Source: an uncultured Oscillospiraceae bacterium (GTDB taxonomy: Bacteria; Bacillota; Clostridia; Oscillospirales; Acutalibacteraceae). Taken from it: 5,079 bases of DNA. The notes under the pieces are model-generated. The model did not search any database and was not told the origin of the DNA. It saw only the letters and a program-made list of their open reading frames with translations. Below, piece after piece: positions 1-5,079 of the stretch. Position numbers and translations under genes: made by a program. The stretch is from the NCBI GenBank assembly GCA_900549775.1, contig URPR01000028.1, positions 1 to 5,079 on the forward strand, read 5' to 3'. Position 1 is the first letter of the stretch; each line of letters starts with the position of its first letter.

Positions 1-1
1 A

Positions 2-2161
2 GTAGTTGATGCAATAGGAAGTAAAAGTCAAGTGAAATTTTATGATTTAAAGACTAGACTTCAGATGTTCTTTTTATACCAAAGAGGTTTTATAAAAGGG
101 ATTGATAATGAGGAAGATAGAGAATACAGAAGTAAAAATGGTGCAGATGATGTAACGCCTTTAGCTAGGACTTTGTGGGAGTATGTAATTTGCAATATGA
201 ATGAAGAAAACCTTAAAAATGGTCTGGATAAAGATAAAGGGTTTTATTCCATTGCGTACTCTTATGGAAAAAACCACGAGATTGAAACAGGCTATATTAA
301 CATGTTAAAACTTATGTGGAATATAGCAAAGGCTTTAGATTTAGAAAGTGAAGCATTAGAATCAGCAAAAGGGAAAATCAATGCGTTAAGTGAACGAGTA
401 AAACCCCATGATTCAACTATGTTTGAAAAAGAAGATTCAACTGCATTTGAAGAAGCTTTAAGGTCAATTTTTTCCTTATTCTACACTGGTGGTGAAATAG
501 AATTTACACTGGCAGATTGTAAATATGCAAAAATTAATAGAAATGACGAAGTAAAAGGAAATGTAACAGTTAACGTAATAAAAGGCTATCAAAAATTGAA
601 TTTTAAAATTAAGCATAGTGCTGGTCATGGAGAAATAAAGCATAAACCGGTAAACTTTAATTTCGATAAATATTTAAAAATATATTGGCAAGATGACGAA
701 CAAATGTTAAACAAGTTAAAAAAAATAAAGGATGAATTGTTAAACGAATTAAAAAAAATAGATGATGATCAAATTTTTTTAAGTGTCGAACAGAAAGATT
801 CAATAAAAAAATTGATGGAGGAAAAATCACTAGAAAAAATTATTATGGAATTAAATAAGTGTTTGGATAATGATTTTGAAAAACTTTTACTTAGAAGTTT
901 TATAAATGATTCATTTATTCAGGAAAGAATTACACTTCCAGTTGGTTTTTATGGAACTTTTTCTGAAGAAGAGTTAACTTTAGGAGATGCCTTTAGAAAT
1001 ACAGCCTTATACGAAAAATGTAAAGCTTTAAGTGCATATGAAGCTTTGAAAGGTGATGAAAACAACGCTGGTAGAATAAACAGGGTTTTAGACGTTTATA
1101 CTATGAGAGGTGCAAAAAAGATAGTTGAAAAACGACTAACGAAAGGTGAAGATGGTAAGCAACAAGTAACTGAAGAAAACCTCTGTGATGTATTTTATAG
1201 AGAATTCCTAGAACCTCATGAAAAAAATAGAGAGAGATATTCTTATATTGATAACAGTATGTGTTTTCATGACTTTGGTGAAGTAGAAGAAATTTATAAT
1301 GAACGCGGAGAAAAACAACAAAGTTTTGATGTTATGAAAATAAATGAAAAAGGAGAGGTACAGTTATTTATAAAAAATGTTCCTGAAAATGGCGAATTAA
1401 TAATTCCTTCAATTGTATACGATAAGGATGGAAAAGAGTATAGGGTGGAAAGAATTGATAAATGTTTAGAAGCTAATTTTGAGAACTTAAAAAAGGTAAA
1501 ATTTACTGGAGATTTTAAAAACTTGAATCTTATTTCAGATTTTGATGATGAAGGTTCACAAGAAGTTGGGAGTAATATAAGTTTTGGAAATTTTGCAAAT
1601 TTTGCAGCTGTAAAGATGGAAATTTTTGGTTATGCAGTAAAAATCTTTACAATACAAGGAAATATGGGAGATTTAATTATTGAGAGAGGAACATTGAAGT
1701 ATTGCGACGCTCTTAGAACCTTTGCAATACAAGGAAATATTGGATATTTGAGTATTTGGGAAGATGCATTTTATCGTTGCGAAAATTTAAAAAACCTTAT
1801 AATACGAGGTGATGTTAAAGAAATTAATCTTAAGTCAGGTCTTCTAAATTCTTCGAATGCAAAGATATTTTTGCCAGAGAATTTAAAAAATAAGATCCCA
1901 GAAAATTTTGAAGATAAAAACAAAATTATATTTTATGATATAACAGACGATGATACTCTGCATCTTAAAGTGAATGAAGCAGTAAGTGAAATTTCATTAG
2001 ATAAAGAAACGTTAGAAACACTAGGAGGAAATTTTCAAATTTTACAGGCAAAGAATTTAAATGAAGAAAGTGTAGAAATAATGTTTGACGATGATTTAAA
2101 AGATGAATTTTTAAAGATTGAAGATGCAACAGGATTACATTATGAAAGAAAAAGAGCGTAA
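2..2161 (+). CDS. Large leucine-rich-repeat (BspA/LRR_5-like) protein, 5' end outside window
   Basis: The frame is open from base 2, so the GTG at 32 is probably an internal valine rather than the start; 719 residues are visible. There is no signal peptide or membrane segment in the visible part. Residues 1-230 are of no recognised family. Residues about 231-295 are rich in Lys/Glu/Leu and could form a coiled coil. Residues about 465-625 hold repeats of the type 'ELIIP...VERID...FENLKKVKFTGD' and 'DAFYRCENLKNLIIRGDV', which resemble the BspA/LRR_5 family of leucine-rich repeats, used for protein or surface binding. Two adjacent repeat units share the words IQGNMGDL and IQGNIGYL 25 residues apart. 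The last ~70 residues are acidic and end in a basic tail (YERKRA). The biochemical role is unknown; a binding or effector protein is an inference. The coding frame is certain, the repeat assignment likely, and the N-terminal function unassigned. Confidence 0.75.
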   Translation, partial: VVDAIGSKSQVKFYDLKTRLQMFFLYQRGFIKGIDNEEDREYRSKNGADDVTPLARTLWEYVICNMNEENLKNGLDKDKGFYSIAYSYGKNHEIETGYINMLKLMWNIAKALDLESEALESAKGKINALSERVKPHDSTMFEKEDSTAFEEALRSIFSLFYTGGEIEFTLADCKYAKINRNDEVKGNVTVNVIKGYQKLNFKIKHSAGHGEIKHKPVNFNFDKYLKIYWQDDEQMLNKLKKIKDELLNELKKIDDDQIFLSVEQKDSIKKLMEEKSLEKIIMELNKCLDNDFEKLLLRSFINDSFIQERITLPVGFYGTFSEEELTLGDAFRNTALYEKCKALSAYEALKGDENNAGRINRVLDVYTMRGAKKIVEKRLTKGEDGKQQVTEENLCDVFYREFLEPHEKNRERYSYIDNSMCFHDFGEVEEIYNERGEKQQSFDVMKINEKGEVQLFIKNVPENGELIIPSIVYDKDGKEYRVERIDKCLEANFENLKKVKFTGDFKNLNLISDFDDEGSQEVGSNISFGNFANFAAVKMEIFGYAVKIFTIQGNMGDLIIERGTLKYCDALRTFAIQGNIGYLSIWEDAFYRCENLKNLIIRGDVKEINLKSGLLNSSNAKIFLPENLKNKIPENFEDKNKIIFYDITDDDTLHLKVNEAVSEISLDKETLETLGGNFQILQAKNLNEESVEIMFDDDLKDEFLKIEDATGLHYERKRA
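1650..1740 (+). repeat. Tandem leucine-rich repeat units with 75-bp period
   Basis: An identical 16-base word, CAATACAAGGAAATAT, occurs at 1650-1665 and 1725-1740, exactly 75 bp (25 codons) apart and in frame. It encodes the conserved part of two consecutive leucine-rich repeat units. The third unit (1797-1815, IIRGDV) is diverged. Identity at DNA level points to recent duplication of a unit or gene conversion. Confidence 0.7.
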
Positions 2162-2227
2162 ATTTTCAAGTTTGGCAAAACTGTCATGTCTCTCACTAAA
2201 TTATAAAATCGAAAATTAAATGAAACA

Positions 2228-2266
2228 ATGAAGAATCACACTTCAAGGTGGAGTGTGATTCTTCAT
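2228..2266. terminator. Perfect 15-bp hairpin after the LRR gene
   Basis: Arms 2228-2242 and 2252-2266 are perfectly complementary (core GAAGAATCACACT / AGTGTGATTCTTC), and the stem can extend by a T-G and a C-G pair to a 5-base loop. It lies 67 bp after the stop of the LRR gene. No T-run follows on the plus strand (ATAAAGTGACG); on the minus strand a moderately T-rich stretch follows. It is most likely a transcription end or mRNA-stabilising hairpin for the upstream gene; classic intrinsic termination is not clear. Confidence 0.5.
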
Positions 2267-2666
2267 ATAAAGTGACGAAACTTTAAACTAAGCTTAAAAG
2301 AGAAGTAACTTACCCATTTTGTGTTGCTTTTTTGTTGACAGCGTCAAACGTTTATCAAGTTTTGTTCGGTTGAATTAGACTAGGTTTTGTCGATAAGAAC
2401 TCAAGCAATATTTAAAATAATCTAATACACTTATTTATCAGTATAGGGGTGCACCTCAGTCTATAATTTTTTGTGGTTGCACTAATTTTATTGCAAATGA
2501 AAGTCAGGTATACTGCTTTTAATAAGATAAGTTGAAAATTATCGAATTTTTTTAATAGTTTACCGATATTTAAAGATACTATTGACGTTTGGGCTTTTTG
2601 AAAATGAATGCTTGCAAAAAGGCAATAAACCTATGTTTTTAGATGTTTGTAGAAGGAGGAGATATG
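2267..2666. other. Gene-free spacer with possible relic insertion-sequence end
   Basis: No open frame of convincing length or coding character is seen on either strand. Points of structure are a near-palindrome GGGGTGCACCTC at 2446-2457, followed by GTCTATAATTTTTTGTGG and TTGCAC (2459-2482). This recalls the terminal repeats of IS3/IS150-type elements, but no transposase is present. There is also a loose inverted pair CTTTTTG / CAAAAAG at 2594-2600 and 2615-2621. A TTGACA at 2335 and a TTGACG at 2582 lack a matching -10 box, so no promoter for the downstream amidase remnant can be assigned. Confidence 0.35.
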
Positions 2667-2810
2667 ATGAAAAAAGTATTTATTGGTGTGGGGCATGGAG
2701 GAAAAGACTCAGGAGCATTCGGTTATTTGGTTGAAAAAGACGCTAACTTAGTGGAAGCTTTAGCTTGCCGAGACTTTTTAGAAACGCATGATGTTGTGGT
2801 TTTATATTAA
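2667..2810 (+). pseudogene. Truncated N-acetylmuramoyl-L-alanine amidase (Amidase_3 N-terminus)
   Basis: This is a 47-residue frame beginning MKKVFIGVGHGGKDSGAFG. It matches the start of zinc-dependent amidases of the Amidase_3 family, which cut the bond between muramic acid and the peptide stem in peptidoglycan. The first zinc histidine (His10, in GHGG.D.GA) and the glutamate ligand (Glu23, in VEKDANL) are present. The frame then stops at TAA 2808-2810, where the family continues for well over 100 residues, so the later histidine and catalytic glutamate are absent. No continuation was found in any frame after 2810. The strong ribosome site AAGGAGG (2653-2659) sits 7 bases before ATG 2667, favouring it over ATG 2664. 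Such genes are common in phage lysis modules and as host cell-wall enzymes. The remnant cannot be an active amidase, although it may still be translated. Confidence 0.8.
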
Positions 2811-2940
2811 GTTAAGACATTTTATAATTCTTTTTGTGCTGAGGCAGCTTCATCTGTTAAAATAGTTATATTTCAGCATATTAACTCAATAAATTTTACA
2901 CACTAAAACTTATTTATCAACTAATTTTTCTACTTATTTT
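2811..2940. other. AT-rich spacer between convergent broken genes
   Basis: No coding frame is seen. The only structure is an imperfect inverted pair TGCTGA (2837-2842) / TCAGCA (2873-2878) with a 30-base loop, too weak to call a terminator. It separates the amidase remnant (+) from the end of the broken minus-strand gene, which converge here. Confidence 0.3.
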
Positions 2941-3413
2941 TTAAAAAATACTTTTTTCATCGATTTTACATTTTAAATGGTATTTCACTTTCTGTATTTT
3001 TTCTGGATTGCTAAGTTTAATTCCATTAAAGGCCTCGATAAACAAAACAACAGATAGCGTGATATCAACTCCTGCTTTTATGTAATCTCTAATTTTTGTT
3101 TCATATTTTCTATTTCATTCAAAATGGGCTTAATTGTTTCTTCATTTATTTTTTTAAAGTATTCATCATTAAATATGTTAGCGTATTCGTAGACGACGTC
3201 ATCCTTTTTAGCAAATTGAGCAACTGCCAACAGGGCCCATTTATATCGTTATTTAATGAAGTTAAAATATAAGTTTCCCTGGATATATTTTTTTAATGAA
3301 TTCTATATTTTATATTTTTCTTTAAGGTTAGACACAAACTTATCAAGTTCATTTATTGCTGCATCAGGAGCATTTTCAGTTATTATAATTACGTGATTTT
3401 GTTTAATTAACAA
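2941..3413 (-). pseudogene. Broken gene of unknown family (two stops, one frameshift)
   Basis: A continuous protein-like reading can be rebuilt on the minus strand. It starts LLIKQNHVIIITENAPDAAI, meets TAG at 3303-3305, continues NSLKKYIQGNLYFNFIK, and meets TAA at 3249-3251. It then runs RYKWALLAVAQFAKKDDVVY and onward to MKQK, shifts frame by one base at a run of five A (plus-strand T, 3093-3097), and continues IRDYIKAGVDITLSVVLFIE to the final TAA at 2941-2943. Restoring one A in that run rejoins the two halves. The composition (amphipathic, Lys/Glu-rich, with a hydrophobic patch VDITLSVVLFIEAF) looks genuinely coding. I do not recognise the family. The upstream frame is open only to 3429-3431; TTG 3413 is a nominal start without a ribosome site, so the 5' end may also be lost. 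It lies directly after the XRE repressor on the same strand and overlaps its 3' end by about 10 bases, so it may once have been the repressor's operon partner. Confidence 0.6.
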
Positions 3414-3615
3414 GGCGTTGGTTTGAGATTAACCCTAAAAGATAATCTAAAGAGACATTAAAAAATTTATCAATTCTTATTTTCATTCCGTCGTTAGGAG
3501 TACTTATATTGCGTTCATATGAAGACACAGTATGAACTGATATTGACAACCTATCTGCTAACTGCCGTTGACTTAAACTACTATCTTTCCGGAGTTCACT
3601 TAATCTTTCTCTCAT
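3403..3615 (-). CDS. XRE-family helix-turn-helix transcriptional repressor
   Basis: This is a 70-residue cytoplasmic DNA-binding protein of the Cro/C1 (XRE) type, the class that controls phage, toxin-antitoxin and mobile-element genes. Residues 1-10 (MRERLSELRK) form the usual first helix. SLSQRQLADRLSISVHTVSS (residues 13-32) is the helix-turn-helix with the typical 'SYERN' following, and KFFNVSLDYLLGL near the C-terminus is the standard end of the domain. The protein is little more than this domain, as is common for small repressors. I prefer ATG 3615 over GTG 3627: GGGGTGG lies 8 bases before this ATG, and the family normally starts here; the GTG would add MEVL. A promoter and the terminator of the preceding unit lie just upstream. 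The only gene following it on the strand is the broken one at 2941-3413. The operator and targets are unknown. Confidence 0.9.
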   Translation of the reverse strand: MRERLSELRKDSSLSQRQLADRLSISVHTVSSYERNISTPNDGMKIRIDKFFNVSLDYLLGLISNQRLVN

Positions 3616-3664
3616 CAAAACTTCCACCCCTTTAACATGTCTCTTCTAATAATTTTTAGTATGA

Positions 3665-3693
3665 TATAAAAATATTTTTTTACCTTACGACAA
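3665..3693 (-). promoter_or_regulatory. Probable promoter of the XRE repressor gene
   Basis: On the minus strand, TTGTCG (3688-3693) and TTTATA (3665-3670) are separated by 17 bp and lie about 50 bp before the repressor start. They follow directly on the terminator of the upstream unit, so an own promoter is expected here. The -10 match is poor; TATCAT slightly downstream is an alternative. Confidence 0.4.
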
Positions 3694-3705
3694 AAAATGT
3701 GAAAT

Positions 3706-3729
3706 AAAAAAAGCTCCAGATATGGAGCT
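3706..3729 (-). terminator. Rho-independent terminator closing the minus-strand block
   Basis: The perfect 7-bp stem AGCTCCA / TGGAGCT (3712-3718 and 3723-3729) has a 4-base loop and is followed on the minus strand by a run of T (complement of A 3706-3711). It lies 27 bp after the stop of the repressor fragment and before the promoter of the intact XRE gene, so it separates two transcription units. Confidence 0.85.
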
Positions 3730-3755
3730 AAAATTTAAAGTTTATTAATTTAAAA

Positions 3756-3941
3756 TTATTTACAGCTTATTGCTTCAAAAAAGCCTAAAACTTTTATTTT
3801 TATCATTCTATATTTACATATCAATTCGGCTTCTTCTGAATTTAAATTATTAATTAGTAAGTCATTAACGGGAGTTTTTATGTCAGTTAAGTCTAAAAGG
3901 TAATCAGATGAGCAATTGTAATATTTACATAATTTTAACAA
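3756..3941 (-). pseudogene. 5'-truncated XRE-family repressor (C-terminal part)
   Basis: The reading LLKLCKYYNCSSDYLLDLTD matches the last helix and end of an XRE helix-turn-helix domain, followed by about 40 residues of C-terminal tail rich in Glu, Ile and Lys. The helix-turn-helix itself is missing. In frame, TAG lies two codons upstream of the nominal TTG start, and none of the three frames back to 4008 shows HTH residues. No ribosome site precedes the TTG. The N-terminal half was probably lost by deletion, which placed the fragment 64 bp after the 54-aa membrane protein gene. It is not the missing half of the neighbouring 70-aa repressor, because both contain their own DYLL segment. Translation as a 61-aa peptide without DNA binding cannot be excluded. 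Confidence 0.7.
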
Positions 3942-4008
3942 CGCCTAATCACTAGACTATTGATACAAAAATGGTTTAGTATAATGTGCAGTGCAAAGCC
4001 ATTTCTGG

Positions 4009-4173
4009 TCAAATTCTTTTCATAAAAGTAAAATTAGTAAGTATTTCAGAGATATATCCTGAAGAAATGAACAAAAAACTCATTAACAGTGTAAGGATTG
4101 TAATAATAACGATATAAATGGTTACCAAAACCTTTAGTAGTTTAATATGCGCTTCACTTAAAATATAATCCAT
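4009..4173 (-). CDS. Small hydrophobic membrane protein, 54 aa
   Basis: The ATG at 4173 is preceded 8 bases upstream by the ribosome site AAAGGTG, and the frame ends at TGA 4009-4011. The protein starts MDYILSEAHIKLLKVLVTIY and has one long hydrophobic stretch (about residues 15-38), so a single membrane span, or two short ones, is expected; it ends in the basic FMKRI. It lies 23 bp after the 126-aa membrane protein on the same strand, which implies joint transcription. The family is not recognised. Size and character fit small immunity proteins, holin-like proteins or membrane-active peptides, but nothing in the sequence decides between them. Confidence 0.65.
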   Translation of the reverse strand: MDYILSEAHIKLLKVLVTIYIVIITILTLLMSFLFISSGYISEILTNFTFMKRI

Positions 4174-4196
4174 TTTACAAACACCTTTCCTCTTCT

Positions 4197-4577
4197 CTAC
4201 TTTTTCAATACATACTCACAGAATAATGAGCCTATGTACATTAAAGAAAATACGATTATATATAAAATACTTTTTACAACAATAAATACATATAGACATG
4301 ACGCGAAAACTCCACGGACAAAAAGCATAAGCCAAATTTTTAGTTGCAATGCAGTGATTGTTCCATTGTTATCTTTTACCATTTTAAAAAATCTAAAAGC
4401 ATTTAGATAAATAACCAGTCCTAAAATAATCGTAAATATAGAACCAGGATGTTTGTATTCATCTGTAGAAAATATTATCCATAAGCACGGTATGAAAATA
4501 ATTGTCCATACAGCCACAAAAACACCTATTATTATTTTTAATATTTTTGTTTTAGAATTATCTAACATAAAATTCAT
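4197..4577 (-). CDS. Multi-span integral membrane protein of unknown function, 126 aa
   Basis: The ATG at 4577 follows AGGAAAG by 7 bases, which decides it over the in-frame ATG at 4568. Four hydrophobic segments can be seen, at about residues 15-36, 45-64, 79-101 and 103-120. They are joined by short charged loops (STDEYKHPG, KMVKDNNGT), and the protein ends in VLKK. There are no catalytic motifs, signal-peptide cleavage site or ATP-binding signature. The gene sits between the Gly/Ala-rich peptide gene (28 bp upstream) and the 54-aa membrane protein (23 bp downstream), in one direction behind one promoter, so the three likely act together. Possible roles are immunity to, or export of, the upstream peptide; this is inferred from arrangement only. 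I do not recognise the family. Confidence 0.8.
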   Translation of the reverse strand: MNFMLDNSKTKILKIIIGVFVAVWTIIFIPCLWIIFSTDEYKHPGSIFTIILGLVIYLNAFRFFKMVKDNNGTITALQLKIWLMLFVRGVFASCLYVFIVVKSILYIIVFSLMYIGSLFCEYVLKK

Positions 4578-4605
4578 GTTGTTGCTTTCCTACAAATAAG
4601 TATTT

Positions 4606-4857
4606 TTATAAAGCTCCAGCTGTTACGTCTGCAACAATAAGCATAGAAATAACTACTGAGGTAATAACTGCAGCTGTTCCTCCAGCCATTAAAGCTGTAT
4701 CTGCTGTAGTTTCACCTGCCCCTGCCATCGTTACTTCACCTGCAGCTGCACCGCCGAGATTTTCTTGTGGCTCGGCTATAGCGGTCTGACCAGCAGCCGG
4801 TTTTCCCTGACCGCGACTGGTACGGAGTACCATAAGGGGCATGGAAAAATCCAGCAT
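4606..4857 (-). CDS. Gly/Ala-rich peptide with hydrophobic C-terminus (83 aa, or 40 aa from internal start)
   Basis: The open frame of 83 residues divides in two. Residues 1-36 (MLDFSMPLMVLRTSRGQGKP to NLGG) are rich in Arg, Pro and Gly and fall in a G+C-rich island. Residues 37-83 are Ala/Gly/Thr-rich and end in a membrane-like stretch, AAVITSVVISMLIVADVTAG, with A/T-ending codons normal for the surroundings. No ribosome site precedes ATG 4857. ATG 4728 (residue 44) has AGGTGA 7 bases upstream and gives a 40-aa peptide, MAGAGETTADTALMAGGTAA onward, so the true product may be the shorter one. The gene is first behind a strong promoter and is followed by two membrane protein genes. A Gly-Gly pair at 35-36 recalls bacteriocin leader cleavage sites, but the leader lacks the usual hydrophobic spacing, so this is weak. 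A bacteriocin-like or toxic membrane peptide is one hypothesis; a chance fusion frame is another. Confidence 0.45.
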   Translation of the reverse strand: MLDFSMPLMVLRTSRGQGKPAAGQTAIAEPQENLGGAAAGEVTMAGAGETTADTALMAGGTAAVITSVVISMLIVADVTAGAL

Positions 4858-4880
4858 TAATGCGGGTTCAAGCCACTTAC
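4741..4880. other. G+C-rich island with unlike base composition
   Basis: Counting 4741-4840 gives about 60% G+C, against roughly 30% around it. The island contains the hairpin TGGTAC-GGA-GTACCA (4818-4832). On the plus strand a protein-like frame runs from 4782 to 4910 (DQQPVFPDRDWYGVP, stop TAA 4833-4835, then GAWKNPALMRVQATYDVYQI), competing with the minus-strand peptide frame. It is probably a fragment of foreign DNA placed between the minus-strand promoter and the peptide gene. Confidence 0.5.
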
Positions 4881-4929
4881 GATGTTTACCAAATTATGCA
4901 TTCGCCTTAAATCGATAAATTTTATGCTT

Positions 4930-4958
4930 ATTATATCGGAGACTATAAAAAAATTCAA
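4930..4958 (-). promoter_or_regulatory. Near-consensus sigma70 promoter for the minus-strand membrane-protein block
   Basis: On the minus strand, TTGAAT (4953-4958) and a perfect TATAAT (4930-4935) are separated by exactly 17 bp. The predicted start is near 4923, giving a leader of about 65 bases to ATG 4857 or about 195 bases to ATG 4728. All genes down to the terminator at 3706-3729 are on this strand, so they may form one transcript. Confidence 0.75.
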
Positions 4959-4974
4959 TATTAAATTTTTACGT

Positions 4975-4996
4975 CATCTTAAAAGTTTTTAAGATG
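4975..4996. promoter_or_regulatory. 22-bp perfect palindrome between divergent genes
   Basis: CATCTTAAAA and TTTTAAGATG are exact complements around a 2-base centre. The palindrome lies 16 bp upstream of the -35 box of the minus-strand promoter and 28 bp before the start of the rightward gene. On the plus strand a T-rich stretch follows after four bases. It may be an operator shared by the divergent genes or a hairpin/terminator in the leader of the rightward gene; the sequence does not decide. Confidence 0.45.
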
Positions 4997-5024
4997 GCAA
5001 TTTTATTTTTTACGGAGGAAAATC

Positions 5025-5079
5025 ATGCAAATATTTTTATTGATAGTAATTTTTATTTTAATAGTGATTAATTTAAAGC
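5025..5079 (+). CDS. Start of a gene with hydrophobic N-terminus, cut by window edge
   Basis: GGAGG (5014-5018) stands 6 bases before ATG 5025, an excellent ribosome site. The 18 visible codons read MQIFLLIVIFILIVINLK: an almost wholly hydrophobic stretch ending in Lys, as in an N-terminal membrane anchor or a very short membrane peptide. It is divergent from the minus-strand block and shares the intergenic region with its promoter. The product cannot be identified from the visible part. Confidence 0.7.
   Translation, partial: MQIFLLIVIFILIVINLK

Noticed and set aside
32..34. GTG at 32 as the start of the LRR protein
   Set aside because: The frame is open to the left edge with protein-like residues, and the nearest purine-rich site (AGGAA, 16-20) is 11 bases away, so an internal valine is more likely.
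2335..2363. Consensus -35 box TTGACA at 2335-2340
   Set aside because: No -10-like hexamer lies 16-18 bp downstream and no gene follows within a sensible distance.
2837..2878. Inverted repeat TGCTGA/TCAGCA after the amidase remnant as a terminator
   Set aside because: Six-base arms with a 30-base loop and no T-run do not make a credible terminator.
2429..2919. 12-base direct repeat ACTTATTTATCA at 2429-2440 and 2908-2919 flanking the amidase remnant
   Set aside because: In AT-rich DNA of this length a few 12-base repeats are expected by chance, and the match does not extend.
3408..3950. AGGCGTTG in inverted orientation near 3413 and 3943, with TTAACAACGCCTAA resembling an integron attC end
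   Set aside because: Only 8 bases are shared, the spacing of over 500 bp is wrong for an attC site, no paired core boxes or integrase are seen, and an 8-mer match is expected by chance.
1..5079. CRISPR array, tRNA or rRNA genes
   Set aside because: No regularly spaced repeats and no cloverleaf or conserved rRNA words were seen on either strand.

Overview
The window is AT-rich (roughly 30% G+C by eye). It carries strong AGGAGG-type ribosome binding sites, sigma70-like promoters, XRE-type repressors and a Gram-positive-style cell-wall amidase remnant. This suggests a low-G+C Firmicute (Clostridia or Negativicutes type); the species cannot be named from the sequence. The gene content is accessory: one large intact protein, several small membrane proteins, repressor genes and a number of broken genes.

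Layout. From 2 to 2161 (+) runs the 3' part of a large protein, open through the left edge, with an unrecognised N-terminal region and BspA-type leucine-rich repeats near its C-terminus. A perfect 15-bp hairpin follows it at 2228-2266. From 2267 to 2666 no gene is seen, apart from a possible worn insertion-sequence end near 2446-2488. At 2667-2810 (+) lies the first 47 codons of an N-acetylmuramoyl-L-alanine amidase, cut off after the first two zinc ligands. From 2941 to 3413 (-) a protein of about 155 codons can be reconstructed across two in-frame stops and one frameshift. Then come an intact 70-aa XRE repressor (3403-3615, -) with its own promoter, a clear minus-strand terminator (3706-3729), and the C-terminal part of a second XRE repressor (3756-3941, -).

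The right part is a minus-strand operon-like block read from a near-consensus promoter (TTGAAT-17 bp-TATAAT, 4930-4958). It holds a Gly/Ala-rich peptide gene (4606-4857), a 126-aa protein with about four membrane segments (4197-4577), and a 54-aa hydrophobic protein (4009-4173) that has its own good ribosome binding site. The broken repressor follows, and the terminator closes the unit. A short, markedly G+C-rich island (about 4741-4880) overlaps the 5' half of the peptide gene. A divergent gene with a hydrophobic N-terminus begins at 5025 (+) and leaves the window.

How it fits together. The middle (2440-3950) looks like a gene graveyard, the leftovers of mobile or phage-like DNA. The minus-strand unit at the right resembles in architecture a small secreted or membrane peptide with membrane-protein partners, such as a bacteriocin with immunity proteins or a small-toxin unit. 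No processing, export or modification gene is present to prove this, so the idea remains inference.
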